From Algihabitans albus (GTDB lineage: Bacteria > Pseudomonadota > Alphaproteobacteria > Kiloniellales > DSM-21159), in the NCBI RefSeq assembly GCF_003572205.1, contig NZ_QXNY01000003.1, positions 372,001 through 436,000 of the forward strand: 64,000 nt of DNA, written 5' to 3'. Below, one piece after another: positions 44,618 to 54,577 of this stretch; the stretch's first letter is position 1; every line of letters begins with the position of its first letter. Under the pieces are notes generated by a model, which was given only the letters and a program-made list of their open reading frames with translations, was not told where the DNA came from and made no database searches. The translations under genes were made by a program, and so were the position numbers.

Positions 44618-44653
44618 CCCGTCCCGCCTGCTCGAGAGACGGAACGGGACGGG
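44618..44653. other. Strong intercistronic hairpin after the binding-protein gene
   Basis: Perfect 9-base arms CCCGTCCCG and CGGGACGGG with an 18-base loop, 19 bases after the binding-protein stop and well before the permease start, as read on the minus strand. Hairpins in this spot commonly stabilise the upstream message or partly terminate, giving more binding protein than permease. No T-run follows. Confidence 0.55.
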
Positions 44654-44671
44654 GCCGTTATGACGAAGTCC

Positions 44672-45989
44672 TTATCGGGCCAGGGCCTCGCGCAAAGACT
44701 CGGCGCAGGCGTCTACACACTCTCCCGCCGGCATGTCCCGCAGGATGCGGTTCTGCAGAGCCTCCGGTACGGCCATTGACTCGAAGATCGCACCGCCGCG
44801 CACGTCGACGGTCGGACCCTGTGTATCCACTGAGCGAATCAGGATCGAGTCGTCTTCCAGCAGATTGCGCATGAAGGCGACGAGATCGGCATGCTTCTGA
44901 ATCATCGGATGATCACGCCAACGCGCATCCTCATAGATGTCGAGGCGTGGCGGCTGGAAATGCAGCGGCGCCGAGTGCAGGAAGTCGACGTAGTAATTGG
45001 ACGTGAACCAATCCATGAACTTCAACGATTCCTCGGCCATCGGCGTATCCAGCACGACCCAACCGTCATAGCCGTGATTGACCGCGCGACTGTCGCCGGC
45101 AGCGCTCGGGTATGTGAAGAACCCGGTATTCTCGACCAGCTCCGGTACGCGGTCCTCCAGGTACTCCATGAGACGCCCGGCGTAAGGCGCATGCGCCACC
45201 TGGCCCGAGGAATACTGAGCTAGAGCCTCAGCGAAGCTCGCCTGTGTCATGCCCGGCGGCATGCTCGGCGCGAGGTCCTTCATGAAATCGAGATAGGCCG
45301 CCATCCGCGGCTTGTTCGTTGCATCGTCCACGATCACAGAAAACTGATCGTCGAGCAAAGAGACCTGGTTGGCCCACATGTAGCCAAGCGACATCCACTG
45401 GGTCGCGCTATTGGAGCCGAGTGGATGCATCGTGCCGAAACGGTTGTCCTCCGTGAGCGCCTGACAGTTGGCAAGCATCTCAGCCTGATTCTCCGGCACC
45501 TTCAGGCCTTTCTCGGCATAGAGGTCCTTCCGATAGAACATCCAATTGAGATTATAGTCGAACGGATACCAGTAGTTGTTGCCCTCCACGGGAAAGAGAA
45601 TCCGTGGGCCCCACTCGTGCTTGGCGATCAAGTCGTTCAACCCGACCAGCTGTCCGGCGTCCGCGAGCAGGGAAACGTGCGCGGAGAACAGCACCGAACT
45701 GACATCGTAGGACTGGCCGGCAGCAATCGAGGCCTGCAGCTTCTGCCAGGCTTCGCCGGGTCCAACCGAGTCGATCAGCACCTTGACGCCTGTCTCCGAC
45801 TCGTAAGCAGCGGCAGCCTGGTTCAAGACCGTCACGCTTCCCTTCGACGGCTCGGAGTTCAGGAAGCGCAGTTCCTTGGTCTGGCCGACCACTGCCGGAG
45901 CGTAACCGGCAAAGGCCATACCGCCGGCAGCCGCGCCCATCTTGACGAAGCTGCGGCGGGATACGCTCGGGAACAATCCCTTCATCTTT

Positions 45990-45997
<8 letters not shown>
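44672..45997 (-). CDS. Sugar ABC transporter substrate-binding protein
   Basis: A 441-residue periplasmic protein with a Tat signal: SRRSFVKMGAAAGGMAFAG. The body resembles family 1 (MalE/UgpB) binding proteins: AAAYESETGVKVLIDSVGPG, WYPFDYNLNWMFYRKDLY and NHGYDGWVVLDTP. Tat export suggests it folds before secretion. GGAGG lies nine bases before the ATG. The ligand is a sugar or polyol, not identifiable further. Confidence 0.9.
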
Positions 45998-47089
<1,092 letters not shown>

Positions 47090-47093
<4 letters not shown>

Positions 47094-48604
47094 GCGATCG
47101 TCCTCCCGGCAAGCTCACCGAGGCGATGGTTGATCTCCGCGAGACGGCTCTGCGCCAGGCGGTAGAGTTCGAACATATCGCCGTAGAATGCAGCGCGGTT
47201 CGGATCGGGCTCGCGCCGCTCGACGAAGCGAACGCAGCTCTCAGCAGCCGCTTCCTCGCTTTCGAAGACTCCGCTACCGACTCCGGCAAGCAAGGCAGCA
47301 CCGAACGAGGCGTCGGTCACCTCCGGCAATGCGAGAGGCAGGTCCAGCACGTCGCAGACGATCTGCCTCCACAATTCACTCCGCGCACCGCCGCCGACGA
47401 TCCGCGCCTCCCGGAGTCTCAAGCCCTGGTCATGCAAAGCACCCAGACAATCGCGCAGGGAGTAGGCGACGCCCTCATAGAGCGCGCGCACCAGATGCCC
47501 CTGCCCGTGGGTCATCGTCAGGCCGAGAAAATCCGCACGCAGCAGGGGATCCCAGTGCGGCGAACGCTCCCCGTTCAGATAGGGATGAAACAACAGACCC
47601 TGCGATCCGGCGGGCACCGTGCCGGCCAGCCCGTCCAGATGATCGAAAGAGTCCTCGCCCGCTTTCAGCACCCGGTCTCGGAGCCATTTGTGCGCCGAGG
47701 CGCAGCTGTTGGTGCCGACGATGGTGTACCAGAGCCCCGGTACGGCGAAGGGGTAATTGATCAGTGCGTCGTGAACGGTCGGTCGGTCTCCGATCACGGA
47801 CACCGTGCCGGCCGTCGCCAACTTGATCGTGCCCGCTCCTGCCTGCACCGCGCCAGCCCCATAGGCTTCCGCCGAGGTGTCCGAGGTACCGCAGATGACG
47901 CGGGTACGCCGGGATAGTCCGGTGTCCCGCGCAGCCTGGGCCGACACCCTCCCGACCTCCGCAGTCGGATCGACGAGCGGCGGCAAGGTTCCGCGCGACC
48001 AGCCGATCAGATCGACCAGCCGGTCCGACCAGGCGTCGGCTCTGCAGTCGTACAACAGAGTGCCGACAGCTTCCGTCCGATCTGTGTGCCACGCACCGCT
48101 CAAGCGGAAGCGCAAGTAGTCCTTGGCAATCATGACACGCCGGGTGCGCGCCACGACTTCCGGCTCGTGACGGGTCAGCCAATAGAATTGGGGAAGGGTC
48201 CAGGTCGGGTTGGGTTGATTGAACCCGATATCCCGAATCTCTTCGCCGTGACGCTCACGCAGGTCGCGACTCTCCTGGAGGCTGCGCTGATCGCTCCACA
48301 GAATGGCCGGTCGCAGCGGACGGTCCGCTTCATCCAACAGAACCGGGGTGTGCGCGCCGGCACTAAAGCTGACCGCCCGCACATCATCTCCTGTCAATGC
48401 GGCTTCGGCGAGAGCCTCCGGAACCGCGATGCAGGTCGCGCGGTACCAATCCTCAGGATCCTGCTCAGTCCAACCAGAATGCGGCGTGGCCGTAGCAACC
48501 AGAGCCAAGCCGGTGCCTCTCACCCGGCCGCCGGCATCGATCACCGTCGCCTTCAGGCTGCCGGCGCCGATGTCGATGCCCATGAGATGCGTGGCGTCAG
48601 GCAC
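47090..48604 (-). CDS. FGGY-family carbohydrate kinase
   Basis: A 504-residue kinase close to xylulokinases: MGIDIGAGSLKATVID at the phosphate-binding strand, WTEQDPEDWY, the AILWSDQR strand and, in the second domain, GERSPHWDPLLRADFLGL and VGGGARSELWRQI. It phosphorylates an imported sugar or polyol. GTG at 48604 has AAGGGA six bases upstream and overlaps the stop of the small cysteine gene; an ATG at 48583 is an alternative. Confidence 0.9.
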
Positions 48605-48896
48605 CGGACGTCCCTTCGTCGAAACGTTGGCGGGCGAAGGCACGCAGTTCGGCCGGTACGTCGAAACCATAGACGCAGAGGGGACGGCACAGTTCGGCCA
48701 GTTCCATGTCGCGTAGCGCGGTTTGGGTCTCCGCGTCCGGCCGCACGTAGCCTTCGTTCACTGCAACAGCCAGATACGCGAGCGCCGAGGGCGTGCGGCT
48801 TTCCCTCTGGTCGGCAATATCCTCGGAGATTGCCGCGCGGCAGGGATTCGGACAGAACGCGCAGATACGCAACAGATCGATGCCAGTCTCAACCAC
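48597..48896 (-). CDS. Small cysteine-rich protein, putative Fe-S partner of the FAD oxidase
   Basis: A 99-residue protein whose GTG start overlaps the FAD-oxidase stop. Five cysteines lie as CAFCPNPC (residues 12-19) and CRPLC (70-74), a layout that could bind one Fe-S cluster. Glycolate-oxidase-type systems have an Fe-S subunit (GlcF), but this one is far shorter and not homologous by eye. I recognise no named family. Its tight coupling suggests it passes electrons from the flavin. Confidence 0.55.
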   Translation of the reverse strand: MVETGIDLLRICAFCPNPCRAAISEDIADQRESRTPSALAYLAVAVNEGYVRPDAETQTALRDMELAELCRPLCVYGFDVPAELRAFARQRFDEGTSGA

Positions 48897-50361
48897 GGTC
48901 CGCAGCCTCCCGCAGGCGCAAGGCCAGCTTGCCCGGGTTGGAAACGTTGTTCGGATCGAGCGCGTCCTTGATCTTCTGCAGAACGGCGTGACCTCGGCCC
49001 AGTTCGCCCTCCATCCAAGGATTGCGAAGCTGTCCGGCGCCATGGTGATGGCTGATACTGCCGCCCAATTCCAAGCAGAGACTCTGGGCACGTGCCCAGA
49101 CATCACGGTGCAGACGAAGCCCCTCCGCCTCGTCCAACACGGGCAGTCGAATGGTCATGTACTGACAGGCTCCCTCCGGATAGACGTGCGACCAGTGGGT
49201 GCCGAAGAAGACATCGGGATGCAGTTCGCGGATAGCCGCGCCAATCCGGGCATAGAGATCCGGCAGAGCCGACCAGCGACCGGTAATCTCAATCGTGTCC
49301 ATGAAGTAGCACTGCGCCTGGTAGCGCGGCGAATAGGAAACAAAGCGGTTTTTCTGCCATTGCTCGTAGGGCGCCAAATCGGTTGAAACCTCGGCACCGT
49401 GCGCGGCACAGATCTCCAGCCCCAAACGTTCCTCGACCTCGGCCAAGGCGGCCTTGCCGCTGAACATCAGAATACAGAGGATCGGCTTCGTATCGAAGGG
49501 CGCGCCTCCCATGGTGCGTTCGCGCGACTCCGTCTCGTCGTAGAGACGTGCCACCTCGGGCCGCAATTCGCCCTGCATCATTTCACGCAGCGAGTCCCAG
49601 GCCGCCTGTAGATCCGGAAATGCGAGGATCACAGGGCGCCGGACTTCGGGCTGGCGCCAGATCCGCAGCGTCACCTCGGTGATGACGCCAAGGGTTCCCT
49701 CTGCGCCGACAAAGAGATCGCGCAACCCTGGGCCGACGGCCCGTCTTGGCAGCGGTCTGACCTCGACAAGCTCACCGTCCGGCATGACGCTGCGCAGGCC
49801 GACCACCATGTCCTCGATCTTGCCGTAGCGGGACGAAGCCTGGCCGGCGCCACGGCAAGCGATCCACCCGCCGACCGTCGACATCCTGATCGACTGCGGA
49901 TAGTGACCGCAGGTCCAGCCCCGTTCGTTCAGCAGCTCCTCGAAACGAGCACCGTTCATGCCAGCCTGAACCGTGGCCAAACCGTTGATCTCATCCAAGG
50001 CGACCAGCCTGTTGAGACGCTTGAGATCGAGCATGACAGTGTCGGCGACGGGAATGGCTCCCGCGACCACACCGGATCCGGCACCGTAGGGGATCACGAC
50101 AAAGCCGTGAGTGTTCGCGAGAGACAGAACCTGCGCGACCTGCGCCTCGGTCCCGGGGGTCGCGACGGCGACCGGGAAGTCGCCGAGCGATCGACCGGCG
50201 CGCATATTGAAGGTGGCCAGCGGCGTACGATCACGCGCATAGGCCAAGCGATCCACAAAAGCGGTGGAAAGGTGCGTCTCGCCTAGCGCCGCCGAAAGCT
50301 CCTCCAGCCAAGCTGGGGCATTAGCGGGCAAGGCGGACTGAATGTCCGCGATCAACGACAT
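48889..50361 (-). CDS. FAD-binding oxidase/dehydrogenase (GlcD/AGPS-like, vanillyl-alcohol-oxidase fold)
   Basis: A 490-residue flavoprotein. The PCMH FAD domain has VAVATPGTEAQVAQVL, VIPYGAGSGVVAGAIP and IRMSTVGGWIACRGAGQASS. The C-terminal domain ends GGSISHHHGAGQLRNPWM, the His cluster of AGPS-type enzymes. It oxidises a hydroxy acid or polyol-derived substrate. ATG at 50361 follows AGGGAG; the longer frame is not supported. It is the first gene of the LacI-controlled operon. Confidence 0.87.
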   Translation of the reverse strand: MSLIADIQSALPANAPAWLEELSAALGETHLSTAFVDRLAYARDRTPLATFNMRAGRSLGDFPVAVATPGTEAQVAQVLSLANTHGFVVIPYGAGSGVVAGAIPVADTVMLDLKRLNRLVALDEINGLATVQAGMNGARFEELLNERGWTCGHYPQSIRMSTVGGWIACRGAGQASSRYGKIEDMVVGLRSVMPDGELVEVRPLPRRAVGPGLRDLFVGAEGTLGVITEVTLRIWRQPEVRRPVILAFPDLQAAWDSLREMMQGELRPEVARLYDETESRERTMGGAPFDTKPILCILMFSGKAALAEVEERLGLEICAAHGAEVSTDLAPYEQWQKNRFVSYSPRYQAQCYFMDTIEITGRWSALPDLYARIGAAIRELHPDVFFGTHWSHVYPEGACQYMTIRLPVLDEAEGLRLHRDVWARAQSLCLELGGSISHHHGAGQLRNPWMEGELGRGHAVLQKIKDALDPNNVSNPGKLALRLREAADRG

Positions 50362-50423
50362 CTCTCTCCCTACAGTTCGGCTCCGGCTTTCTGCCGGTTG
50401 GAAAACTCGACTAACGCGAATAG

Positions 50424-50448
50424 ACAATCGGTTGCGTCAAACGATTGT
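50424..50448. promoter_or_regulatory. LacI-type operator overlapping the operon promoter
   Basis: A 25-base near-palindrome with 10 of 12 matching pairs: outer arms ACAATCG and CGATTGT, inner TTG and CAA, centred on a G. Its centre and spacing are those of LacI-family sites. It covers the -10 region of the promoter at 50444-50472, which would let the operon's own LacI-type protein (39883-40962) block transcription. Confidence 0.65.
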
Positions 50449-50472
50449 TTTCAAATATACAGCACTTGTCAA
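50444..50472 (-). promoter_or_regulatory. Sigma70-type promoter of the sugar/polyol operon
   Basis: Read on the minus strand, a perfect -35 TTGACA (50467-50472) is followed after 17 bases by AACAAT (50444-50449; four of six consensus bases). It stands about 85 bases before the FAD-oxidase start. The operator overlaps it, supporting regulated use. Confidence 0.6.
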
Positions 50473-50623
50473 CGGAAGTTTTTGACCTCGCTGTGGGAGG
50501 CATGCCGAAACCACAGCGCCATGTGTCCCGCCTGCGGAACAGACGAGATCGCGCCGCCACAGGGCGGCCCGCACCGCGGAGACCGATACTGATGGGGAAG
50601 CTGGGAGACCGAGTGCCGACGGC

Positions 50624-50653
50624 CCGATCGCCCGCTCCAGCGCAGGCGATCGG
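50624..50653. terminator. Hairpin after the ureohydrolase gene
   Basis: Perfect 9-base arms CCGATCGCC and GGCGATCGG with a 12-base loop, seven bases after the ureohydrolase stop on the minus strand. It probably ends the Pot-type operon. There is no T-run. The rest of 50473-50623 shows nothing else I can identify. Confidence 0.5.
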
Positions 50654-50659
50654 ACCGGA

Positions 50660-51604
50660 TCAGGTGTGCGCGGCGATGATGCCGGTCTTGGTCGCGGAAA
50701 GTTGCCCGGTGGCGATCAGAGTGAGGAACTCGAATGCGACCGTCGCCGCGAGCGAGGCCGACATGCCGCCGGGATCGTGCGGCGGACTGATGGTATTGAT
50801 GTCAATGGCCACCACATTCAAACCGGCTGTCTCTCGGATCGCCTCCAGGCCCTCGCGCGCCGAGACACCGCCCCAGGCAGGCGTGCAGACGCCAGGCGCC
50901 ACCGAAGGATCGAAGAAGTCCATATCGAAACAGAGGTAGACGGGACGGTCACCGATGGTCTCCCGCGCCTCTGCGAAGACGGAAGCGATCCCCTTGTCGA
51001 TCAACTCATCGATCGACACGATCCGATAGCCGAGCTGCCGGCCGTAGTCGTAGACGCCGGCCACCATATGACTGCGGCGAGTGCCGATGTGGAAGGACCG
51101 TCGGGTATCGATCACACCTTCCTCGAAGGCGCGCGCGAAAGGGGTGGCGTTGTTATAGCCCTCAATCGGATAGGCATCGGTGTGGGCGTCGAGGTGCAGC
51201 ACGCAAAGACCCGGATGCCGTCGTGCGAGCGCCCGCATCTGCGGCAAGGCGATGGCCCCGTCCCCACCGAACGTCAGAGGGATGGCCCCGCTTGCCAAAG
51301 CCACCTCCATGGCTGCCTCCATGGCAGCATAGGAGGGTTCGATCTCACCGGGAGAGACGCGCGCGTCGCCAAGATCGACAACCCCCAGGGTCGCCAAGGG
51401 ATCGATTCCACTCTCGCCATCGAAGGGCCGCAGCAAGAGAGACTGCTCGCGGATCGATGCCGGACCGAGACGGGCACCGACCCGGGTCGGGTGCGTCCCG
51501 CAGTCGAAGGGCAATCCCAATATCACGACACGGGCGTCGCCGGGCCTCCTGGCAGCCGGAACGCTCATGAACGTCGTCGTCTGTTGAAATGGCGTGTCGT
51601 CCAT
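50660..51604 (-). CDS. Ureohydrolase (arginase/agmatinase family) lacking one metal His
   Basis: A 314-residue protein of the agmatinase branch. LHLDAHTDAY supplies Asp139, His141 and Asp143, and CFDMDFFDPSVAPG supplies Asp227 and Asp229. The first motif reads GGDGAIAL, so Gly116 stands where the family has the metal-binding His of GGDH. It is the last gene of the Pot-type transporter operon, suggesting hydrolysis of an imported guanidino compound, but the lost ligand makes activity uncertain. The ATG has GGAG nine bases upstream. Confidence 0.8.
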   Translation of the reverse strand: MDDTPFQQTTTFMSVPAARRPGDARVVILGLPFDCGTHPTRVGARLGPASIREQSLLLRPFDGESGIDPLATLGVVDLGDARVSPGEIEPSYAAMEAAMEVALASGAIPLTFGGDGAIALPQMRALARRHPGLCVLHLDAHTDAYPIEGYNNATPFARAFEEGVIDTRRSFHIGTRRSHMVAGVYDYGRQLGYRIVSIDELIDKGIASVFAEARETIGDRPVYLCFDMDFFDPSVAPGVCTPAWGGVSAREGLEAIRETAGLNVVAIDINTISPPHDPGGMSASLAATVAFEFLTLIATGQLSATKTGIIAAHT

Positions 51605-51696
51605 CTCGGCAAGCTCCAAAAACAGGCGTTGCGAGCAGGCGGAGCAAGGCGCCAGCAGGACAGCTTCGACCCGCCCCGCTGGCACTTCGCGTTCCC

Positions 51697-52818
51697 TCAG
51701 CTCGCAATCAGGTCGGTGTAGCGGTTGAGCGCATCGGCGTAGTTGTCGGCGTACCAGACAGCATCCGCCGCCACCTGGCGGGCATAGTTCTCGGGACTGC
51801 CTGGGTCGTCCACTTGCAACTCCTCCGGCACCATTGTCGAGGCGGCCGGATTGATCGGTCCGTTGCCCAACCACTCGAAAAGCGCGACCTGGCTCTCGGG
51901 ATCCTGGGTTGAGGCGATGAAGTCCCACGCGCTGCCACCGGCCGGATTGCCTTTCGGTACCAGCCAGGCGCCGGCGAACAGAATGCCTTGATTGAAGTGA
52001 AATGCGATCCGGCCCTCGGTCTCCTTGCGCAGCAGAAGCGCCCGCGTATGCCAGAGATTTCCGAGCGCGACCTCACCGTTGCGGAAGAGCTCCTGACTCT
52101 GAGAGCCGCTCGTCCAGAAGATCGTGTCATCCTTGATTTCCCGGATCTTCGCAAAGGCCCGCTCGAGATCGATCGGATAGATGTCCTCCGGCGCGACCCC
52201 GTCCGCCAGCAAGGCAGCCTCCAGCATGCCCTCGACGTTATTGCGCAGTGTCCGTCGGCCGGGGAAGTCCTTTACATTCCAGAAGTCGGCCCAGGTCTCG
52301 GGACGCGACGGCAGCTTGTTGCGATCCCAAGTCAAGGCGAAGGAATAGAGGTAGCTGCCGACACCCCAGTCGGTCCGATGGAGCTCGCGAAGCTTGCCGG
52401 GGTCGACCACCGACCAGTCGACCGGGGCCAGCAATCCCTGGCGCCCAAGATCGAGCGACGCCGGTAGGTTGCGGTCGCAGACGTCCCAGACGACGGCACC
52501 GCTCTCCACCATCGCCTTGATCTTGCCGGAGCTCGGTCCGGCGCCATCCACCACCGCTTCGACGCCGTTCTGGGAACCGGTGAAGGGCGCCGCCCAGATC
52601 TCCTCGAAAGCCGGGACGGCGTCGCCGCCCCAGTTGACGATGACCAACTCGTCGGAAGCCGCATGCGCCGGCGTGAAACGCAATGCGACAGGGGCAGCGC
52701 CGAGCAGCGCGAGCGCGCCCATAAAGCGCCGCCGGTGGACGGCACGTCCTTGCGTCTCCTTGCGCAGAATGCTCAAGCAGTCTGTCACGAAGTCCTTTTC
52801 GACTCTTGGTTCGGTCAT
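51697..52818 (-). CDS. PotD-like ABC substrate-binding protein
   Basis: A 373-residue periplasmic protein with an extended N-terminus and a Tat-like signal RRRFMGALALLGAAPVAL ending at AHAASDE. The body has VIVNWGGDAVPAFEEIWAAPF, LTWDRNKLPSRPETWADFW and GAWLVPKGNPAGGSAWDFI, as in polyamine/opine-type binding proteins (SBP family 1/8). GGGAG lies seven bases before the ATG. It precedes the ureohydrolase gene, so a guanidino or amino compound is the likely ligand. Confidence 0.9.
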   Translation of the reverse strand: MTEPRVEKDFVTDCLSILRKETQGRAVHRRRFMGALALLGAAPVALRFTPAHAASDELVIVNWGGDAVPAFEEIWAAPFTGSQNGVEAVVDGAGPSSGKIKAMVESGAVVWDVCDRNLPASLDLGRQGLLAPVDWSVVDPGKLRELHRTDWGVGSYLYSFALTWDRNKLPSRPETWADFWNVKDFPGRRTLRNNVEGMLEAALLADGVAPEDIYPIDLERAFAKIREIKDDTIFWTSGSQSQELFRNGEVALGNLWHTRALLLRKETEGRIAFHFNQGILFAGAWLVPKGNPAGGSAWDFIASTQDPESQVALFEWLGNGPINPAASTMVPEELQVDDPGSPENYARQVAADAVWYADNYADALNRYTDLIAS

Positions 52819-52874
52819 GGTGTATCTCCCTTCCCTGCTCTCTCTGGTCTTCTGGTGTGTTTGCAAACGATGTC

Positions 52875-53693
52875 TCAGGAGGCGTTGTCCCCACGGGACG
52901 CATCCGTATCTCTGGAGCCGCTGCGTCCCTGAAGGAGCATCAACGCCACGGTGACGAGGATCATCAGGGTGCCCAGCGCGGCGATCGCGGGATCGATGTT
53001 GTCCTGCAGCCCGTCCCAGATCCGCTTCGGCAGCGTGTAGACGTTTCGCAGGGTGATAAAGAGCGCGACGATGATCTCGTCCCAGGAGATGAAGAAAGCG
53101 AAGGTCGCGCCTGCCATCAGTCCGCCCTTGATCTGCGGCAGGACAACCCAGACCATGGTCCGCGACGCGCTGGCGCCGAGGCTGCGCGACGCTTGTTCGG
53201 TCCGCGGATCCAGGTTGGCCAGCGCCGCGGCCACCGTCAGGATGACGAAGGGCACCCCCTTCATTCCATGCACCAGAATGACACCCAGGTAGGTGTCCAA
53301 CAGACCGATCGCGGCCCAGCCCTTGTAGAAGGCCACCGAATGCACGATCGGAGGCACGATCATCGGGGCCAGCATCATCGGCTGCAGGTAGCGCGCGGCC
53401 AGTCCTCCGCGCCGCCAGACGCCGACCGCGAAGCTCGTGCCGAGCACCAGCGCCACAACGGTCGCGCCGCATGCCACCAGCAGGCTGTCGCCGAGACTCG
53501 AAAGCCATCGATCGTCGGCAATCAGGCTGACGTAGTGGCGCAGGGACAGACCCTCATCCGGCAGGGACAGATAGCGATGCGGCGTCAGGGAGATCGGCAG
53601 CATCACGAGCAACGGCAGGGCGAGGAAGCAGGCAACCAGCCATGCTGCCAGACGCGGCCAAGAGAAAGGTTTGGGGGCCAGCCGCGCGCTCAT
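52875..53693 (-). CDS. ABC transporter permease, PotC type
   Basis: A 272-residue inner-membrane protein with six helices and the EAA loop region EQASRSLGASASRTMVWVVL. It pairs with the PotB-type permease; its ATG overlaps that stop (ATGA). Spermidine/putrescine/opine-type family. Confidence 0.9.
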   Translation of the reverse strand: MSARLAPKPFSWPRLAAWLVACFLALPLLVMLPISLTPHRYLSLPDEGLSLRHYVSLIADDRWLSSLGDSLLVACGATVVALVLGTSFAVGVWRRGGLAARYLQPMMLAPMIVPPIVHSVAFYKGWAAIGLLDTYLGVILVHGMKGVPFVILTVAAALANLDPRTEQASRSLGASASRTMVWVVLPQIKGGLMAGATFAFFISWDEIIVALFITLRNVYTLPKRIWDGLQDNIDPAIAALGTLMILVTVALMLLQGRSGSRDTDASRGDNAS

Positions 53694-54577
53694 GGCCGGC
53701 GCCTCTTGGCGGTCACCGCGCTGCCGACTTGCAGATAGCGGCTCATCCATACCGTCAGCGCAACCACGGCGGCGACCAGCACCGTTGCCAGCATCGTAGC
53801 CAACCCCCAGCGCAGCGTCTCGGAGATCTGGATCGAGATGTACTCGGCGATCATCACGACCTTGCCGCCGCCTAGGATCGCCGGCGTAATGTAGAAACCC
53901 AGCGAGAAGATCAGCACGAGAATGCCGGCGCCGGCGACGCCGGGAAGGCTCTGTGGAAAGAACACCCAACAGAAAGTACGCCAGCGGGATGCGCCAAGCG
54001 CACGCGCGGCGTCGAGCAGCCGGCGGTCGATTCCGCTCATGTTCGCGTAGAGAGGCAAGATCGCGTAGGGCAGCATGTAATGAACCATGCCGACGATCAC
54101 GCCGAACTCGTTGCGGACGAGCCGCAGCGGCGTGTCGATCAGACCCAAGCTCATAAGCGCCTGATTGATAATGCCGTTCGGCTGCAGGATGGCGACCCAG
54201 GCGTAGGCACGGATCAAGGCGCTGATCCAGAAGCTGGCCACCACGACGAAGAACAGGACCCGGCGCTCGCGCTCGGCGGCGCCGATTAGGCCAAGGGCGA
54301 CCAGATAGCCGAGCACCAACGTCAGCACCGTCGTGACGACGCTGACCCGCATGGTGTTTTCGAGGACCCGAAAAAGCGCGCCGCTCTCGAACAGCCTCGC
54401 GTAGTTCTGTAAACCTAGGATCGGCTCCGTGACGCTGAGAACCAGGACGTTCGCAACCGGCAGAAAATAGAAGACAGCGAGAAACAGGCAGGGCACGGCA
54501 ACCAGCAAAAGATAGAAGCGATCGCCGGTCAGCCGGCGCCGGCGCCTCTCCACCGCGACAGCGCCTCTCTGCGTCAT
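53690..54577 (-). CDS. ABC transporter permease, PotB type
   Basis: A 295-residue permease: a basic N-terminus (ERRRRRLTGDRFYL), six helices and the EAA loop LLDAARALGASRWRTFCWVF. The ATG at 54577 overlaps the ATPase stop by ATGA. It forms the channel with the PotC-type protein. Confidence 0.9.
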   Translation of the reverse strand: MTQRGAVAVERRRRRLTGDRFYLLLVAVPCLFLAVFYFLPVANVLVLSVTEPILGLQNYARLFESGALFRVLENTMRVSVVTTVLTLVLGYLVALGLIGAAERERRVLFFVVVASFWISALIRAYAWVAILQPNGIINQALMSLGLIDTPLRLVRNEFGVIVGMVHYMLPYAILPLYANMSGIDRRLLDAARALGASRWRTFCWVFFPQSLPGVAGAGILVLIFSLGFYITPAILGGGKVVMIAEYISIQISETLRWGLATMLATVLVAAVVALTVWMSRYLQVGSAVTAKRRRP

